Source of the DNA: Strigamia acuminata
Lineage: Eukaryota > Arthropoda > Chilopoda > Geophilomorpha > Linotaeniidae
DNA length: 64,000 nt
Direction of reading: 5' to 3'
NCBI GenBank assembly: GCA_949358305.1
Contig: OX442320.1
Span: 1,304,501-1,368,500, forward strand
Of this stretch, positions 9,542-20,472 are shown one piece after another; positions within the stretch are counted from its first letter, which is position 1, and each line of letters opens with the position of its first letter. The position numbers and the translations under genes are program-made. The notes under the pieces are model-generated. The model searched no databases. It was given only the letters and a program-made list of their open reading frames with translations, and had not been told where the DNA came from.

Positions 9542-10163
9542 TGCTACGCGTACAGGCCGTCCCGATCAACGGACGACCCGTATCGCGTAATTCGGCTATA
9601 ATTCGGATAAAAGTTGCTAAATTTCGTCCATAGATGGCGTTGGCAATCGATTACATCATTGCCTCGTCACTGGACTTATCAATTAGTTAAAGGGGGTAAC
9701 AGGAGCTTTCCTGTGAAGTGAATCCGCCCAAGTTTGACAGTTCTCTTCCGGCTCTCACTTGAGAGTGAACTCAAATCCCTCCTATCCAATGTCAGCCTGT
9801 TCTTGGCTGGCTGCAGAAATTGTTATTAATTTAATCACTATTTAATAGTTTCAGATTGCATCTCAATTCAGAGTGTCACTTATGATTTATAATTAGAGTT
9901 TATATAATTTATAATTAGAGTTTATATAATTTATAATTAGAGTTTATATAATTTATATAATTTATGTAGTTCATTATTTGAGTTTAAAAACTGTGCCAAT
10001 GTAAACAGAGTAAACTCATCCATTTGAAAGAATAATCAAACAGCTTTGCTGTCTGGTTAAATAAAAACTAGATTAAATTTAAACCTAATTAAAATGACTC
10101 TTTATTTCCTATCATATCCCAGTTGTGTGGGTAGCCTCAAGTGGGCCTAAATCCCACATAACA
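9542..10163 (+). repeat. Gypsy-1 3' LTR (622 bp)
   Basis: Same sequence as 1666-2265 except for one additional 22-bp unit (three instead of two). It ends CATAACA and is followed by the gtat duplication at 10164-10167. Confidence 0.93.
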
Positions 10164-10167
10164 GTAT

Positions 10168-10661
10168 TTAGTGTTTTTTTCGTGTAATGCCAAACTTGCT
10201 GTAATTTTCGTTTTCCTCCGTTGCCATGACAACGGAGAATTTTGTATCTGTATTTCGCCGCTAATCTGTTCGGCGCGTGCCGTTATCGGTATTGCGCATG
10301 TGCGGCTCCCTTGAGGGCCAATTACATTCGTGTATTTTATTCAGTTATTACTTTACCGTGAATTAAAGAAGTTGTTTAGTTTTAACTCCTGAATTTATTC
10401 ATTTGCACAGCCATTACAATGTGGATTGAGTAGTTAATTTTTTCTAAGGCCAGCAAATGTTGTTGCCTCTTCTTGGATACCTGATGCTGCGGATTCTAGC
10501 ATTGTTTCATCTCCTCAACAATTGGATTTATTTCGGATTATCTTCTTTTCCATGTGGTTTTCGTACGAACATCAACACTATACGATTCTGCTCGAGCTTT
10601 TGTGAAGTGCAACTTGTGCTGGCTCGACGTTCCTTTCAGTCTATTTTGTCCGACCGCAACA
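10168..10661 (+). repeat. BEL-A 3' LTR, right part
   Basis: Continues the LTR interrupted at 1665. It is collinear with the 3' end of the BEL-B LTR: a ccgttg/caacgg hairpin, cgtgtattt, ccattacaatgtg, and a final gaccgcaaca matching gaccgctaca of BEL-B. An ATG at 10457 aligns with the ATG of the BEL-B leader ORF (38537). From ATG to LTR end the lengths are 205 and 202 nt, so the frame is preserved. Sequence beyond 10661 has no similarity to the BEL-B leader, as expected for flanking DNA. Confidence 0.8.
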
Positions 10662-11638
10662 AGGCTCTTCGCATAAAAGCTTTGAAAATCGTCGAAATTT
10701 CGAGTTCGGCGATACTGTGCACACGCCGGGGTGTGACACAGCGAGAATTCGTCTCGTTTCTCGATGGTGAAGGTCTACTCGACGTCGTCGAATCGAAAAT
10801 CGTCGCCGTAACGTCGAAAATCTGAAAAACACAAAATCGCCGCAAAATTCGCGAAACCCGCGGAATTTTCGGCGATAATTAATGAAAATAACTGATGCAC
10901 AACGTCGCCAAGGCGTTGTGAGGATGCAGGGGTCGTCTCACAGCGTGAAACGTGAGGAAAATGCCGAAAATCGTCGCGGAAACCTAAAAATACAAAATTG
11001 CCGCGAAATTCGCGAAATTCGCGGAATTTTCGGCAATAGTTAGTGGAAAAATAGCGTGCAAAGGATGAAAACCACCCTCTGCTACCAATTGTAGGTCGGT
11101 AGCAGAGGAAAACGACCAAGAATCACTCGAAACGTCGAGTGAAACACGGCGAAAACGTCGCAAAGGCGTCGCACTACTCGTGCGAACGTGTGGGCGACGT
11201 CGACGACAGAAAACGAATTGAACGGCCGCGCAAACGCGCTTATATGCCGTGAAATCAATGCACAAATGCTTAAAAGCATAAAACATGTTTAATTAAACGA
11301 AAATACTCACAAATATAGCTTTTACAGTCTGAAATGACAAGGGCGAGAGCCAAAACGATGGTCGCCGCCATCTTGAAAAGTGACAAGAACACTAACGACA
11401 CCTGGTGTCGTGAATTGGCGTTACGGAATTGAGAAATTCCGTAAAGCTTAACAAAGCATTAAGACCTGCATGGTACCTCATGCAGAAACACAATAACATA
11501 ATGTAAAAACTTGGAAAAGATATACATAATTGAATATAATAAATATCGGAATAAATAAACGAATATAATAAAACAAAATATCATAATGTGATTCTATATC
11601 ACATCGACACACACATCATTTGGTTCCTTAGACCAACA
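10662..11638. other. Inverted-repeat-rich, CpG-rich island between BEL-A and the satellite
   Basis: No convincing gene. The sequence is much richer in CG dinucleotides than its surroundings up to about 11240, then AT-rich. It contains an imperfect direct repeat of period 161 (around 10830-10876 and 10991-11037) and about a dozen short perfect inverted repeats. Arms include 10836-10842/10870-10876, 10898-10904/10914-10920, 10997-11003/11031-11037, 11076-11086/11098-11108, 11123-11130/11135-11142, 11395-11402/11404-11411, 11421-11430/11435-11444, 11466-11472/11479-11485 and 11586-11592/11598-11604. Long open frames on the minus strand here arise from the repeats and read as low-complexity protein. 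It could be a structured non-coding RNA locus or a cruciform-prone segment; function unknown. Confidence 0.55.
11270..11371 (-). CDS. Possible 33-residue ORF with signal-peptide-like start
   Basis: On the minus strand the sequence caagATGGCGGCGACC begins a short frame whose first residues (MAATIVLALALVIS) look like a cleavable signal peptide, followed by a Cys-containing tail and a stop. The ATG lies in a YY1/Pleiohomeotic-like context that also occurs in the nearby LTRs, so this may be a regulatory motif and not a coding start. It could also be a first exon. No homology is recognised. Confidence 0.2.
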   Translation of the reverse strand: MAATIVLALALVISDCKSYICEYFRLIKHVLCF

Positions 11639-14600
11639 AAGTCAACTATGATGAGATCAAAAGTCTATTCTCCCAAATGATTGCTTGGATGTTTCTAAAA
11701 CTTACATTGGAGCCTTCTACTAAGGTTTAAACACTATTTCTGAACATTCAGAGACATTGGTCTTGTGGTGTTTGTGCTAAGTTAACTGTGATGAGATCAA
11801 AAGTCTATTCTCGCAAATCATTGCTTGGATGTTGCTAAAACTTCTCTTGAAGTCTTCTACTAAGGTTTAAACACTATTTCTGAACATTCAGAGACATTGG
11901 TCTTGTGGTGTTTGTGCTAAGTCAACTGCGATGTGAAATGAGCTCAAAATTTTTTTTTCAAAATTTATTGCTTGGATGTTGCTAAAACTTACATTGGAGC
12001 CTTCTACTAAGGTTTAAACACTATTTCTGAATATTCAGAGACATTGGTCTTGTGGTGTTTGTGCTAAGTCAACTGTGATGAGATCAAAAGTCTATTCTCC
12101 CAAATCATTGCTTGGATGTTTCTAAAACTTACATTGCAGCCTTCTACTAAGGTTTAAACACTATTTCTGAACATTCAGAGACATTGGTCTTGTGGTGTTT
12201 GTGCTAAGTCAACTGTGATGAGATCAAAAGTCTATTCTCACAAATCATTGCTTGGATGTTTCTAAAACTTACATTGGAGCCTTCTACTAAGGTTTAAACA
12301 CTATTTCTGAACATTTAGAGACATTGATCTTGTGGTCTTTGTGCTAAGTCAACTGCAATGTGAAATAAGCTCAAAATTTTTTTTTCAAAATTTATTGCTT
12401 GGATGTTGCTAAAACTTACATTGAAGGCGTCTACTAAGGTTTAAACACTATTTCTGAACATTCAGAGACATTGGTCTTGTGGTGTTTGTGCTAAGTCAAC
12501 TGTGATGAGATCAAAAGTCTATTCTCCCAAATCATTGCTTGGATGTTTCTAAAACTTACATTGGAGCCTTCTACTAAGGTTTAAACACTATTTCTGAACA
12601 TTCAGAGACATTGGTCTTGTGGTGTTTGTGCTAAGTCAACTGCGATGTGAAATGAGCTCAAAATTTTTTTTTCAAAATTTATTGCTTGGATGTTGCTAAA
12701 AATTTCATTGGAGCCTTCTACTAAGGTTTAAACACTATTTCTGAACATTCAGAGACATTGGTCTTGTGGTGTTTGTGCTAAGTCAACTGTGATGAGATCA
12801 AAAGTCTATTCTCCCAAATCATTGCTTGGATGTTTCTAAAACTTACATTGGAGCCTTCTACTAAGGTTTAAACACTATTTCTGAACATTCAGAGACATTG
12901 GTCTTGTGGTGTTTGTGCTAAGTCAACTATGATGAGATCAAAAGTCTATTCTCCCAAATCATTGCTTGGATGTTTCTAAAACTTACATTGGAGCCTTCTA
13001 CTAAGGTTTAAACACTATTTCTGAACATTCAGAGACATTGGTCTTGTGGTGTTTGTGCTAAGTCAACTATGATGAGATCAAAAGTCTATTCTCCCAAATC
13101 ATTGCTTGGATGTTTCTAAAACTTACATTGGAGCCTTCTACTAAGGTTTAAACACTATTTTTGAACATTCAGAGACATTGGTCTTGTGGTGTTTGTGCTA
13201 AGTCAACTGTGATGAGATCAAAAGTCTATTCTCGCAAATCATTGCTTGGATGTTGCTAAAACTTCTCTTGAAGTCTTCTACTAAGGTTTAAACACTATTT
13301 CTGAACATTCAGAGACATTGGTCTTGTGGTGTTTGTGCTAAGTCAACTGCGATGTGAAATGAGCTCAAAATTTTTTTTTCAAAATTTATTGCTTGGATGT
13401 TGCTAAAACTTACATTGGAGCCTTCTACTAAGGTTTAAACACTATTTCTGAATATTCAGAGACATTGGTCTTGTGGTGTTTGTGCTAAGTCAACTGTGAT
13501 GAGATCAAAAGTCTATTCTCCTAAATCATTGCTTGGATGTTTCTAAAACTTACATTGGAGCCTTCTACTAAGGTTTAAACACTATTTCTGAACATTCAGA
13601 GACATTGATCTTGTGGTCTTTGTGCTAAGTCAACTGCAATGTGAAATAAGCTCAAAATTTTTTTTTCAAAATTTATTGCTTGGATGTTGCTAAAACTTAC
13701 ATTGAAAACTTCTACTAAGGTTTAAACACTATTTCTGAACATTCAGAGACATTGGTCTTGTGGTGTTTGTGCTAAGTCAACTGTGATGAGATCAAAAGTC
13801 TATTCTCCCAAATCATTGCTTGGATGTTTCTAAAACTTACATTGGAGCCTTCTACTAAGGTTTAAACACTATTTCTGAACATTCAGAGACATTGGTCTTG
13901 TGGTGTTTGTGCTAAGTCAACTGTGATGAGATCAAAAGTCTATTCTCCCAAATCATTGCTTGGATGTTTCTAAAACTTACATTGGAGCCTTCTACTAAGG
14001 TTTAAACACTATTTCTGAACATTCAGAGACATTGGTCTTGTGGTGTTTGTGCTAAGTCAACTGTGATGAGATCAAAAGTCTATTCTCCCAAATCATTGCT
14101 TGGATGTTTCTAAAACTTACATTGGAGCCTTCTACTAAGGTTTAAACACTATTTCTGAACATTCAGAGACATTGGTCTTGTGGTGTTTGTGCTAAGTCAA
14201 CTATGATGAGATCAAAAGTCTATTCTCCCAAATGATTGCTTGGATGTTTCTAAAACTTACATTGGAGCCTTCTACTAAGGTTTAAACACTATTTCTGAAC
14301 ATTCAGAGACATTGGTCTTGTGGTGTTTGTGCTAAGTCAACTATGATGAGATCAAAAGTCTATTCTCCCAAATGATTGCTTGGATGTTTCTAAAACTTAC
14401 ATTGGAGCCTTCTACTAAGGTTTCAACACTATTTCTGAACATTCAGAGACATTGGTCTTGTGGTGTTTGTGCTAAGTTAACTGTGATGAGATCAAAAGTC
14501 TATTCTCGCAAATCATTACTTGGATGTTGCTAAAACTTCTCTTGAAGTCTTCTACTAAGGTTTAAACACTATTTCTGAACATTCAGAGACATTGGTCTTG

Positions 14601-17600
14601 TGGTGTTTGTGCTAAGTCAACTGTGATGAGATCAAAAGTCTATTCTCCTAAATCATTGCTTGGATGTTTCTAAAACTTACATTGGAGCCTTCTACTAAGG
14701 TTTAAACACTATTTCTGAACATTCAGAGACATTGATCTTGTGGTCTTTGTGCTAAGTCAACTGCAATGTGAAATAAGCTCAAAATTTTTTTTTCAAAATT
14801 TATTGCTTGGATGTTGCTAAAACTTACATTGAAAACTTCTACTAAGGTTTAAACACTATTTCTGAACATTCAGAGACATTGGTCTTGTGGTGTTTGTGCT
14901 AAGTCAACTGTGATGAGATCAAAAGTCTATTCTCCCAAATCATTGCTTGGATGTTTCTAAAACTTACATTGGAGCCTTCTACTAAGGTTTAAACACTATT
15001 TCTGAACATTCAGAGACATTGGTCTTGTGGTGTTTGTGCTAAGTCAACTGTGATGAGATCAAAAGTCTATTCTCCCAAATCATTGCTTGGATGTTTCTAA
15101 AACTTACATTGGAGCCTTCTACTAAGGTTTAAACACTATTTCTGAACATTCAGAGACATTGGTCTTGTGGTGTTTGTGCTAAGTCAACTGTGATGAGATC
15201 AAAAGTCTATTCTCCCAAATCATTGCTTGGATGTTTCTAAAACTTACATTGGAGCCTTCTACTAAGGTTTAAACACTATTTCTGAACATTCAGAGACATT
15301 GGTCTTGTGGTGTTTGTGCTAAGTCAACTATGATGAGATCAAAAGTCTATTCTCCCAAATGATTGCTTGGATGTTTCTAAAACTTACATTGGAGCCTTCT
15401 ACTAAGGTTTAAACACTATTTCTGAACATTCAGAGACATTGGTCTTGTGGTGTTTGTGCTAAGTCAACTATGATGAGATCAAAAGTCTATTCTCCCAAAT
15501 GATTGCTTGGATGTTTCTAAAACTTACATTGGAGCCTTCTACTAAGGTTTAAACACTATTTCTGAACATTCAGAGACATTGGTCTTGTGGTGTTTGTGCT
15601 AAGTTAACTGTGATGAGATCAAAAGTCTATTCTCGCAAATCATTACTTGGATGTTGCTAAAACTTCTCTTGAAGTCTTCTACTAAGGTTTAAACACTATT
15701 TCTGAACATTCAGAGACATTGGTCTTGTGGTGTTTGTGCTAAGTCAACTGCGATGTGAAATGAGCTCAAAATTTTTTTTTCAAAATTTATTGCTTGGATG
15801 TTGCTAAAACTTAGAATTGGAGCCTTCTACTAAGGTTTAAACACTATTTCTGAATATTCAGAGACATTGGTCTTGTGGTGTTTGTGCTAAGTCAACTGTG
15901 ATGAGATCAAAAGTCTATTCTCCCAAATCATTGCTTGGATGTTTCTAAAACTTACATTGGAGCCTTCTACTAAGGTTTAAACACTATTTCTGAACATTCA
16001 GAGACATTGGTCTTGTGGTGTTTGTGCTAAGTCAACTGTGATGAGATCAAAAGTCTATTCTCCCAAATCATTGCTTGGATGTTTCTAAAACTTACATTGG
16101 AGCCTTCTACTAAGGTTTAAACACTATTTCTGAACATTCAGAGACATTGGTCTTGTGGTGTTTGTGCTAAGTCAACTGTGATGAGATCAAAAGTCTATTC
16201 TCCCAAATCATTGCTTGGATGTTTCTAAAACTTACATTGGAGCCTTCTACTAAGGTTTAAACACTATTTCTGAACATTCAGAGCCATTGGTCTTGTGGTG
16301 TTTGTGCTAAGTCAACTATGATGAGATCAAAAGTCTATTCTCCCAAATGATTGCTTGGATGTTTCTAAAACTTACATTGGAGCCTTCTACTAAGGTTTAA
16401 ACACTATTTCTGAACATTCAGAGACATTGGTCTTGTGGTGTTTGTGCTAAGTCAACTGTGATGAGATCAAAAGTCTATTCTCGCAAATCATTGCTTGGAT
16501 GTTGCTAAAACTTCTCTTGAAGTCTTCTACTAAGGTTTAAACACTATTTCTGAACATTCAGAGACATTGGTCTTGTGGTGTTTGTGCTGTCAACTGCGAT
16601 GTGAAATGAGCTCAAAATTTTTTTTTCAAAATTTTTTGCTTGGATGTTGCTAAAACTTACATTGGAGCCTTCTACTAAGGTTTAAACACTATTTCTGAAT
16701 ATTCAGAGACATTGGTCTTGTGGTGTTTGTGCTAAGTCAACTGTGATGAGATCAAAAGTCTATTCTCCCAAATCATTGCTTGGATGTTTCTAAAACTGCA
16801 ATTGGAGCCTTCTACTAAGGTTTAAACACTATTTCTGAACATTCAGAGACATTGGTCTTGTGGTGTTTCTGCTAAGTCAACTGTGATGAGATCAAAAGTC
16901 TATTCTCCCAAATCATTGCTTGGATGTTTCTAAAACTTACATTGGAGCCTTCTACTAAGGTTTAAACACTATTTCTGAACATTCAGAGACATTGGTCTTG
17001 TGGTGTTTGTGCTAAGTCAACTATGATGAGATCAAAAGTCTATTCTCCCAAATGATTGCTTGGATGTTTCTAAAACTTACATTGGAGCCTTCTACTAAGG
17101 TTTAAACACTATTTCTGAACATTCAGAGACATTGGTCTTGTGGTGTTTGTGCTAAGTCAACTATGATGAGATCAAAAGTCTATTCTCGCAAATCATTGCT
17201 TGGATGTTTCTAAAACTTATATTGGAGCCTTCTACTAAGGTTTAAACACTATTTCTGAACATTCAGAGACATTGGTCTTGTGGTGTTTGTGCTAAGTCAA
17301 CTATGATGAGATCAAAAGTCTATTCTCCCAAATGATTGCTTGGATGTTTCTAAAACTTACATTGGAGCCTTCTACTAAGGTTTAAACACTATTTCTGAAC
17401 ATTCAGAGACATTGGTCTTGTGGTGTTTGTGCTAAGTTAACTGTGATGAGATCAAAAGTCTATTCTCGCAAATCATTGCTTGGATGTTGCTAAAACTTCC
17501 CTTGAAGTCTTCTACTAAGGTTTAAACACTATTTCTGAACATTCAGAGACATTGGTCTTGTGGTGTTTGTGCTAAGTCAACTGCGATGTGAAATGAGCTC

Positions 17601-18082
17601 AAAATTTTTTTTTTAAAATTTATTGCTTGGATGTTGCTAAAACTTTCATTGGAGCCTTCTACTAAGGTTTAAACACTATTTCTGAACATTCAGAGACATT
17701 GGTCTTGTGGTGTTTGTGCTAAGTCAACTGTGATGAGATCAAAAGTCTATTCTCCCAAATCATTGCTTGGATGTTTCTAAAACTTACATTGGAGCCTTCT
17801 ACTAAGGTTTAAACACTATTTCTGAACATTCAGAGACATTGGTCTTGTGGTGTTTGTGCTAAGTCAACTATGATGAGATCAAAAGTCTATTCTCCCAAAT
17901 CATTGCTTGGATGTTTCTAAAACTTACATTGGAGCCTTCTACTAAGGTTTAAACACTATTTCTGAACATTCAGAGACATTGGTCTTGTGGTGTTTGTGCT
18001 AAGTCAACTATGATGAGATCAAAAGTCTATTCTCCCAAATCATTGCTTGGATGTTTCTAAAACTTACATTGGAGCCTTCTAC
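11639..18082 (+). repeat. Satellite array, left segment (140-bp monomers)
   Basis: About 45 head-to-tail monomers. The period is 140 bp in the main type (markers at 12921, 13061, 13201) and 147 bp in a subtype carrying gatgtgaaatgagctc and a poly-T run (13341 to 13488). Monomer types follow an ordered succession: gtgatgag..cccaaatc, atgatgag..cccaaatg, cgcaaatc..cttctcttgaagtc, and the poly-T type followed by a gaatattc monomer. Rare markers (ctcctaaatc at 13518 and 14645; gacattgatc at 13601 and 14728) recur 1127 bp apart, an eight-monomer higher-order repeat. The array is interrupted at 18082/18083 by BEL-B1. Confidence 0.97.
18079..18082. other. Target-site duplication ctac, left copy (BEL-B1)
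   Basis: ctac precedes BEL-B1 and is repeated at 27141-27144. Joining the flanks at this duplication restores the uninterrupted monomer sequence ccttctactaagg. Confidence 0.85.
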
Positions 18083-19723
18083 TGTAGCGGTCAATCACAC
18101 AGGACAGAAAAGAACTGAGCCATGGCGTTTTGAATCTCCCGCCAATCCACTCAAACGATCGTATAGTGAGGTTAGTACGTATACCGTGTGGAAACAGATT
18201 TAATTTGTTCCGAAATGCATTGGAGAATGAAGGAATCCCTGTAGAAACTACTGTTGAATGGTATCCAAGTGTCCGCTTAACCATTGACCAGTCTGGGAAA
18301 ATGTTTGGCTACTCCCGACACATTGTAATGGCGACGAAAGTAAAAACTCCAGGAGATAACATAAAACAACTTATTTATTCGGAAGTAGAATGATAACTGA
18401 CCAAATACACGAATGTACGTTGGCTAACAAAGAAAATGCATGTGCAAAACAATGGTCACGGCACGCGCCAAGGTAAAAAACACAATTGAGAAATTCCGTT
18501 GCTATGACAACGGAGAAAAATGAAATACATTGAAGTGAGCGATTGCTCAAAAATGCATTAAAATCAAATTGCAATATGTCAAAATGACCACAAAGATGTC
18601 AGGAACATAAAAGTAAATGGTAACAATGCTCAAAAACACTTAAAACAATGAGAAAATACAGAAAGAATCGATCGGGAAGCAGACGATCGGCTCAGCCAAT
18701 CAGAATACAGCAAAGTTACGTAATGCAAAGATTTGAATTTAAAACCTCACAAAATCACTGAAATGGTAAATAATATGCACTAAAATACAATGAAATGAAA
18801 TAGTAAATGCAAAACAAGTATTAATAATACAATAGAATCGATTTAATAACGAAATTAGCGAATAAATCCAACATGGCGCCCGTACAACTCAATAAGAGCG
18901 GCAAAACACGACATTTGAATTCTGACACAAGAATATAGCAAATACTAGGTAATGTTACTAATAAATACACTTAGGAAAAGTAATTTCCTTCAAAATAAAG
19001 CACTTTTAATAAGAATACACATGAAAATTAGTCTTGAAAGAAAAGAAACGATCGCGGACGGCAACGCACATGCGAGGTCCGTCACGATCGTTCGTACAGA
19101 CAAAACGGCTGCTCCGGGAAAGAAACTAAGTGCACAGATCGACAGATCACCCCTGAATTAGTCTAAAACAATATTAGGATCAATTCTAACGACAAGAATT
19201 CAATGAAAACGAAAGGTTAGAAGTTGGAGTCAAAACCGAACTAGATTTCGAAATATGACGTCACTCCAATTACACTAGTGAACTGTTTGACGACGGATGC
19301 ACCCAATTTCACACGGAAACACACAAAATGAATAGGAATTGATAATATAAGACAAATTCTTATAAATAACACTTGAAATGAATGCAATAGACAATGAAAT
19401 ATCATATTTTAATAAACAACAGTATCATAAAACACTTTAATAGTTTTAATAATGCAAAAAATCCTGTAAAATAAGATTAAAATGTTATGCAAAATAAAAC
19501 ACACTAGAATAAGTCTATTTAAACACACAATACCCAAAATTCATGACAATATAAGAAAATAATGAACTGAAAGCTTTAATATGACACAAAAAACACCTGA
19601 AATGTAAGTCAAACTATTAGAAGCAAAATTTAACAACACTTTGAATATTTAATAGGACAATAAAATGGCAAATAAAAAGCAGTATCAATTTATATTCCAC
19701 TCTGTTTGCAACAGGTTGCAACA
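18083..19723 (-). repeat. BEL-B1 3' LTR (1641 bp)
   Basis: Reverse-complement LTR running from tgtagcggtc to gttgcaaca. I see five single-base differences from the 5' LTR at 25500-27140 (about 0.3 percent), indicating recent insertion. It carries a TGACGTCA site at 19256-19263. Confidence 0.93.
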
Positions 19724-19829
19724 TAGTTGACTTAGCACAAACACCACAAGACCAATGTCTCTGAATGTTCAGAAATAGTGTTTAAACCTTAGTAGAAGGC
19801 TCCAATGTAAGTTTTAGAAACATCCAAGC
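19724..19829 (-). repeat. Inverted satellite fragment captured inside BEL-B1
   Basis: 106 bp of the 140-bp satellite lie opposite in orientation to the surrounding arrays but in the same direction as the element. In element orientation it starts within gcttggatg at the integrase breakpoint and ends gtcaacta directly before the LTR start TGTTGC. The right junction is identical to the flank of the BEL-B2 5' LTR (37097/37098). The left junction shows a 2-bp overlap (gc) with integrase. Confidence 0.93.
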
Positions 19830-20472
19830 GTTCCCATGCCCCGCCCATCCAGGGGGACAGTGGTGGGATAAAAGTCCAAATCACTCTTTTTTCAGATAGG
19901 AAAGTCTGTATGTCCTTGTGTCCAATTAGTTTTCCCCACGATTGTAACTCCACGCTGCCGCGCTCGAAGGTTTTGCTATTATCGGAGAATATTTTAGCAG
20001 GATAGCCAAAACGTGCTCCGAATCGTCTCATTGCAAGTAGAAACTTTTGAACAGAAAGGTCATCGGAAACCTCTAAATGTAGGGATCGGGTCACCATACA
20101 TGTGAATAAAAGAATATAAACCTTTTTGCGTTCTTTCTTGTTAGTTCCGACGTAAATTGGCCCAAGATGGTCAATTCCCGTGTGTTGGAATGGAGCGGCT
20201 GGAGTTATACGTTCAGAAGGAAGGTCACCTGTAGAAGGGTTGTTTCGTGCAAGTTTTCCACGTCTGCAAATTGCACATTCTCGAATAACTGTCTGAATTG
20301 TTCTCCTTCCTTTTACGATCCAATATTGCTCACGTAAACGGTATAATGTTTCGCTTATATCACCATGAAATAGTTCCAGATGCACTTTTTTGATCAACAA
20401 TCTTGTTAACCAACTATCGTAAGGTAGAATAATTGGATAAACCTCATCAAAAGTCAATAAAGATTTTTTCAA
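19789..20472 (-). pseudogene. BEL-B1 ORF2: integrase truncated by satellite
   Basis: The frame encodes an integrase zinc finger (H31, H36, C66, C69) and the DDE core: GIDHLGP Asp 101, FSDNSKTF Asp 164, and GGAWER Glu 214. After Arg 215 it reads into satellite, adding twelve foreign residues before a stop. The whole DUF5641-like C-terminal domain is lost, so the product is unlikely to integrate DNA. As in BEL-B2 the frame overlaps the end of ORF1 in the -1 phase and has no ATG near its beginning (20472 is a TTG). It is non-functional on its own; mobilisation would have needed enzymes from another copy. Confidence 0.9.

Larger units (their letters stand above)
1666..10163 (+). mobile_element. 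Gypsy-1, near-complete Ty3/gypsy LTR retrotransposon
   Basis: An 8498-bp element with LTRs at 1666-2265 and 9542-10163, both starting TG and ending CA. It is flanked by gtat duplications and carries gag (3328-4752) and pol (4749-8567) in overlapping frames, with a polypurine tract just before the 3' LTR. By eye the two LTRs differ only by one extra 22-bp tandem unit in the right copy, so the insertion is very recent. All expected pol motifs are intact. It is nested in the older BEL-A LTR. There is no env-like frame after pol. It looks capable of autonomous transposition, with the caveat that the gag start is unclear. Confidence 0.93.

Noticed and set aside
10775-11286. Long minus-strand frames of 100-114 residues in the hairpin island
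   Set aside because: They translate the direct repeats twice (similar IAENSA..FANFAAIL segments) and have no conserved character; the DNA structure explains them better.
11639-18082. Regular repeats resembling a CRISPR array
   Set aside because: The whole 140-bp unit is repeated with no unique spacers, and the context is eukaryotic retrotransposons; this is satellite DNA.
18130-18393. 87-residue protein-like frame antisense to the BEL-B LTR, repeated in all four LTRs
   Set aside because: It begins at TTG. The diverged BEL-A LTR has a 1-nt length change and an earlier stop in the matching frame, so it is not conserved as coding sequence; the four copies are identical only because the LTRs are.
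18952-19161. 69-residue frame antisense in BEL-B LTRs
   Set aside because: Antisense, short, and copied only with the LTR; no sign of conservation or homology.
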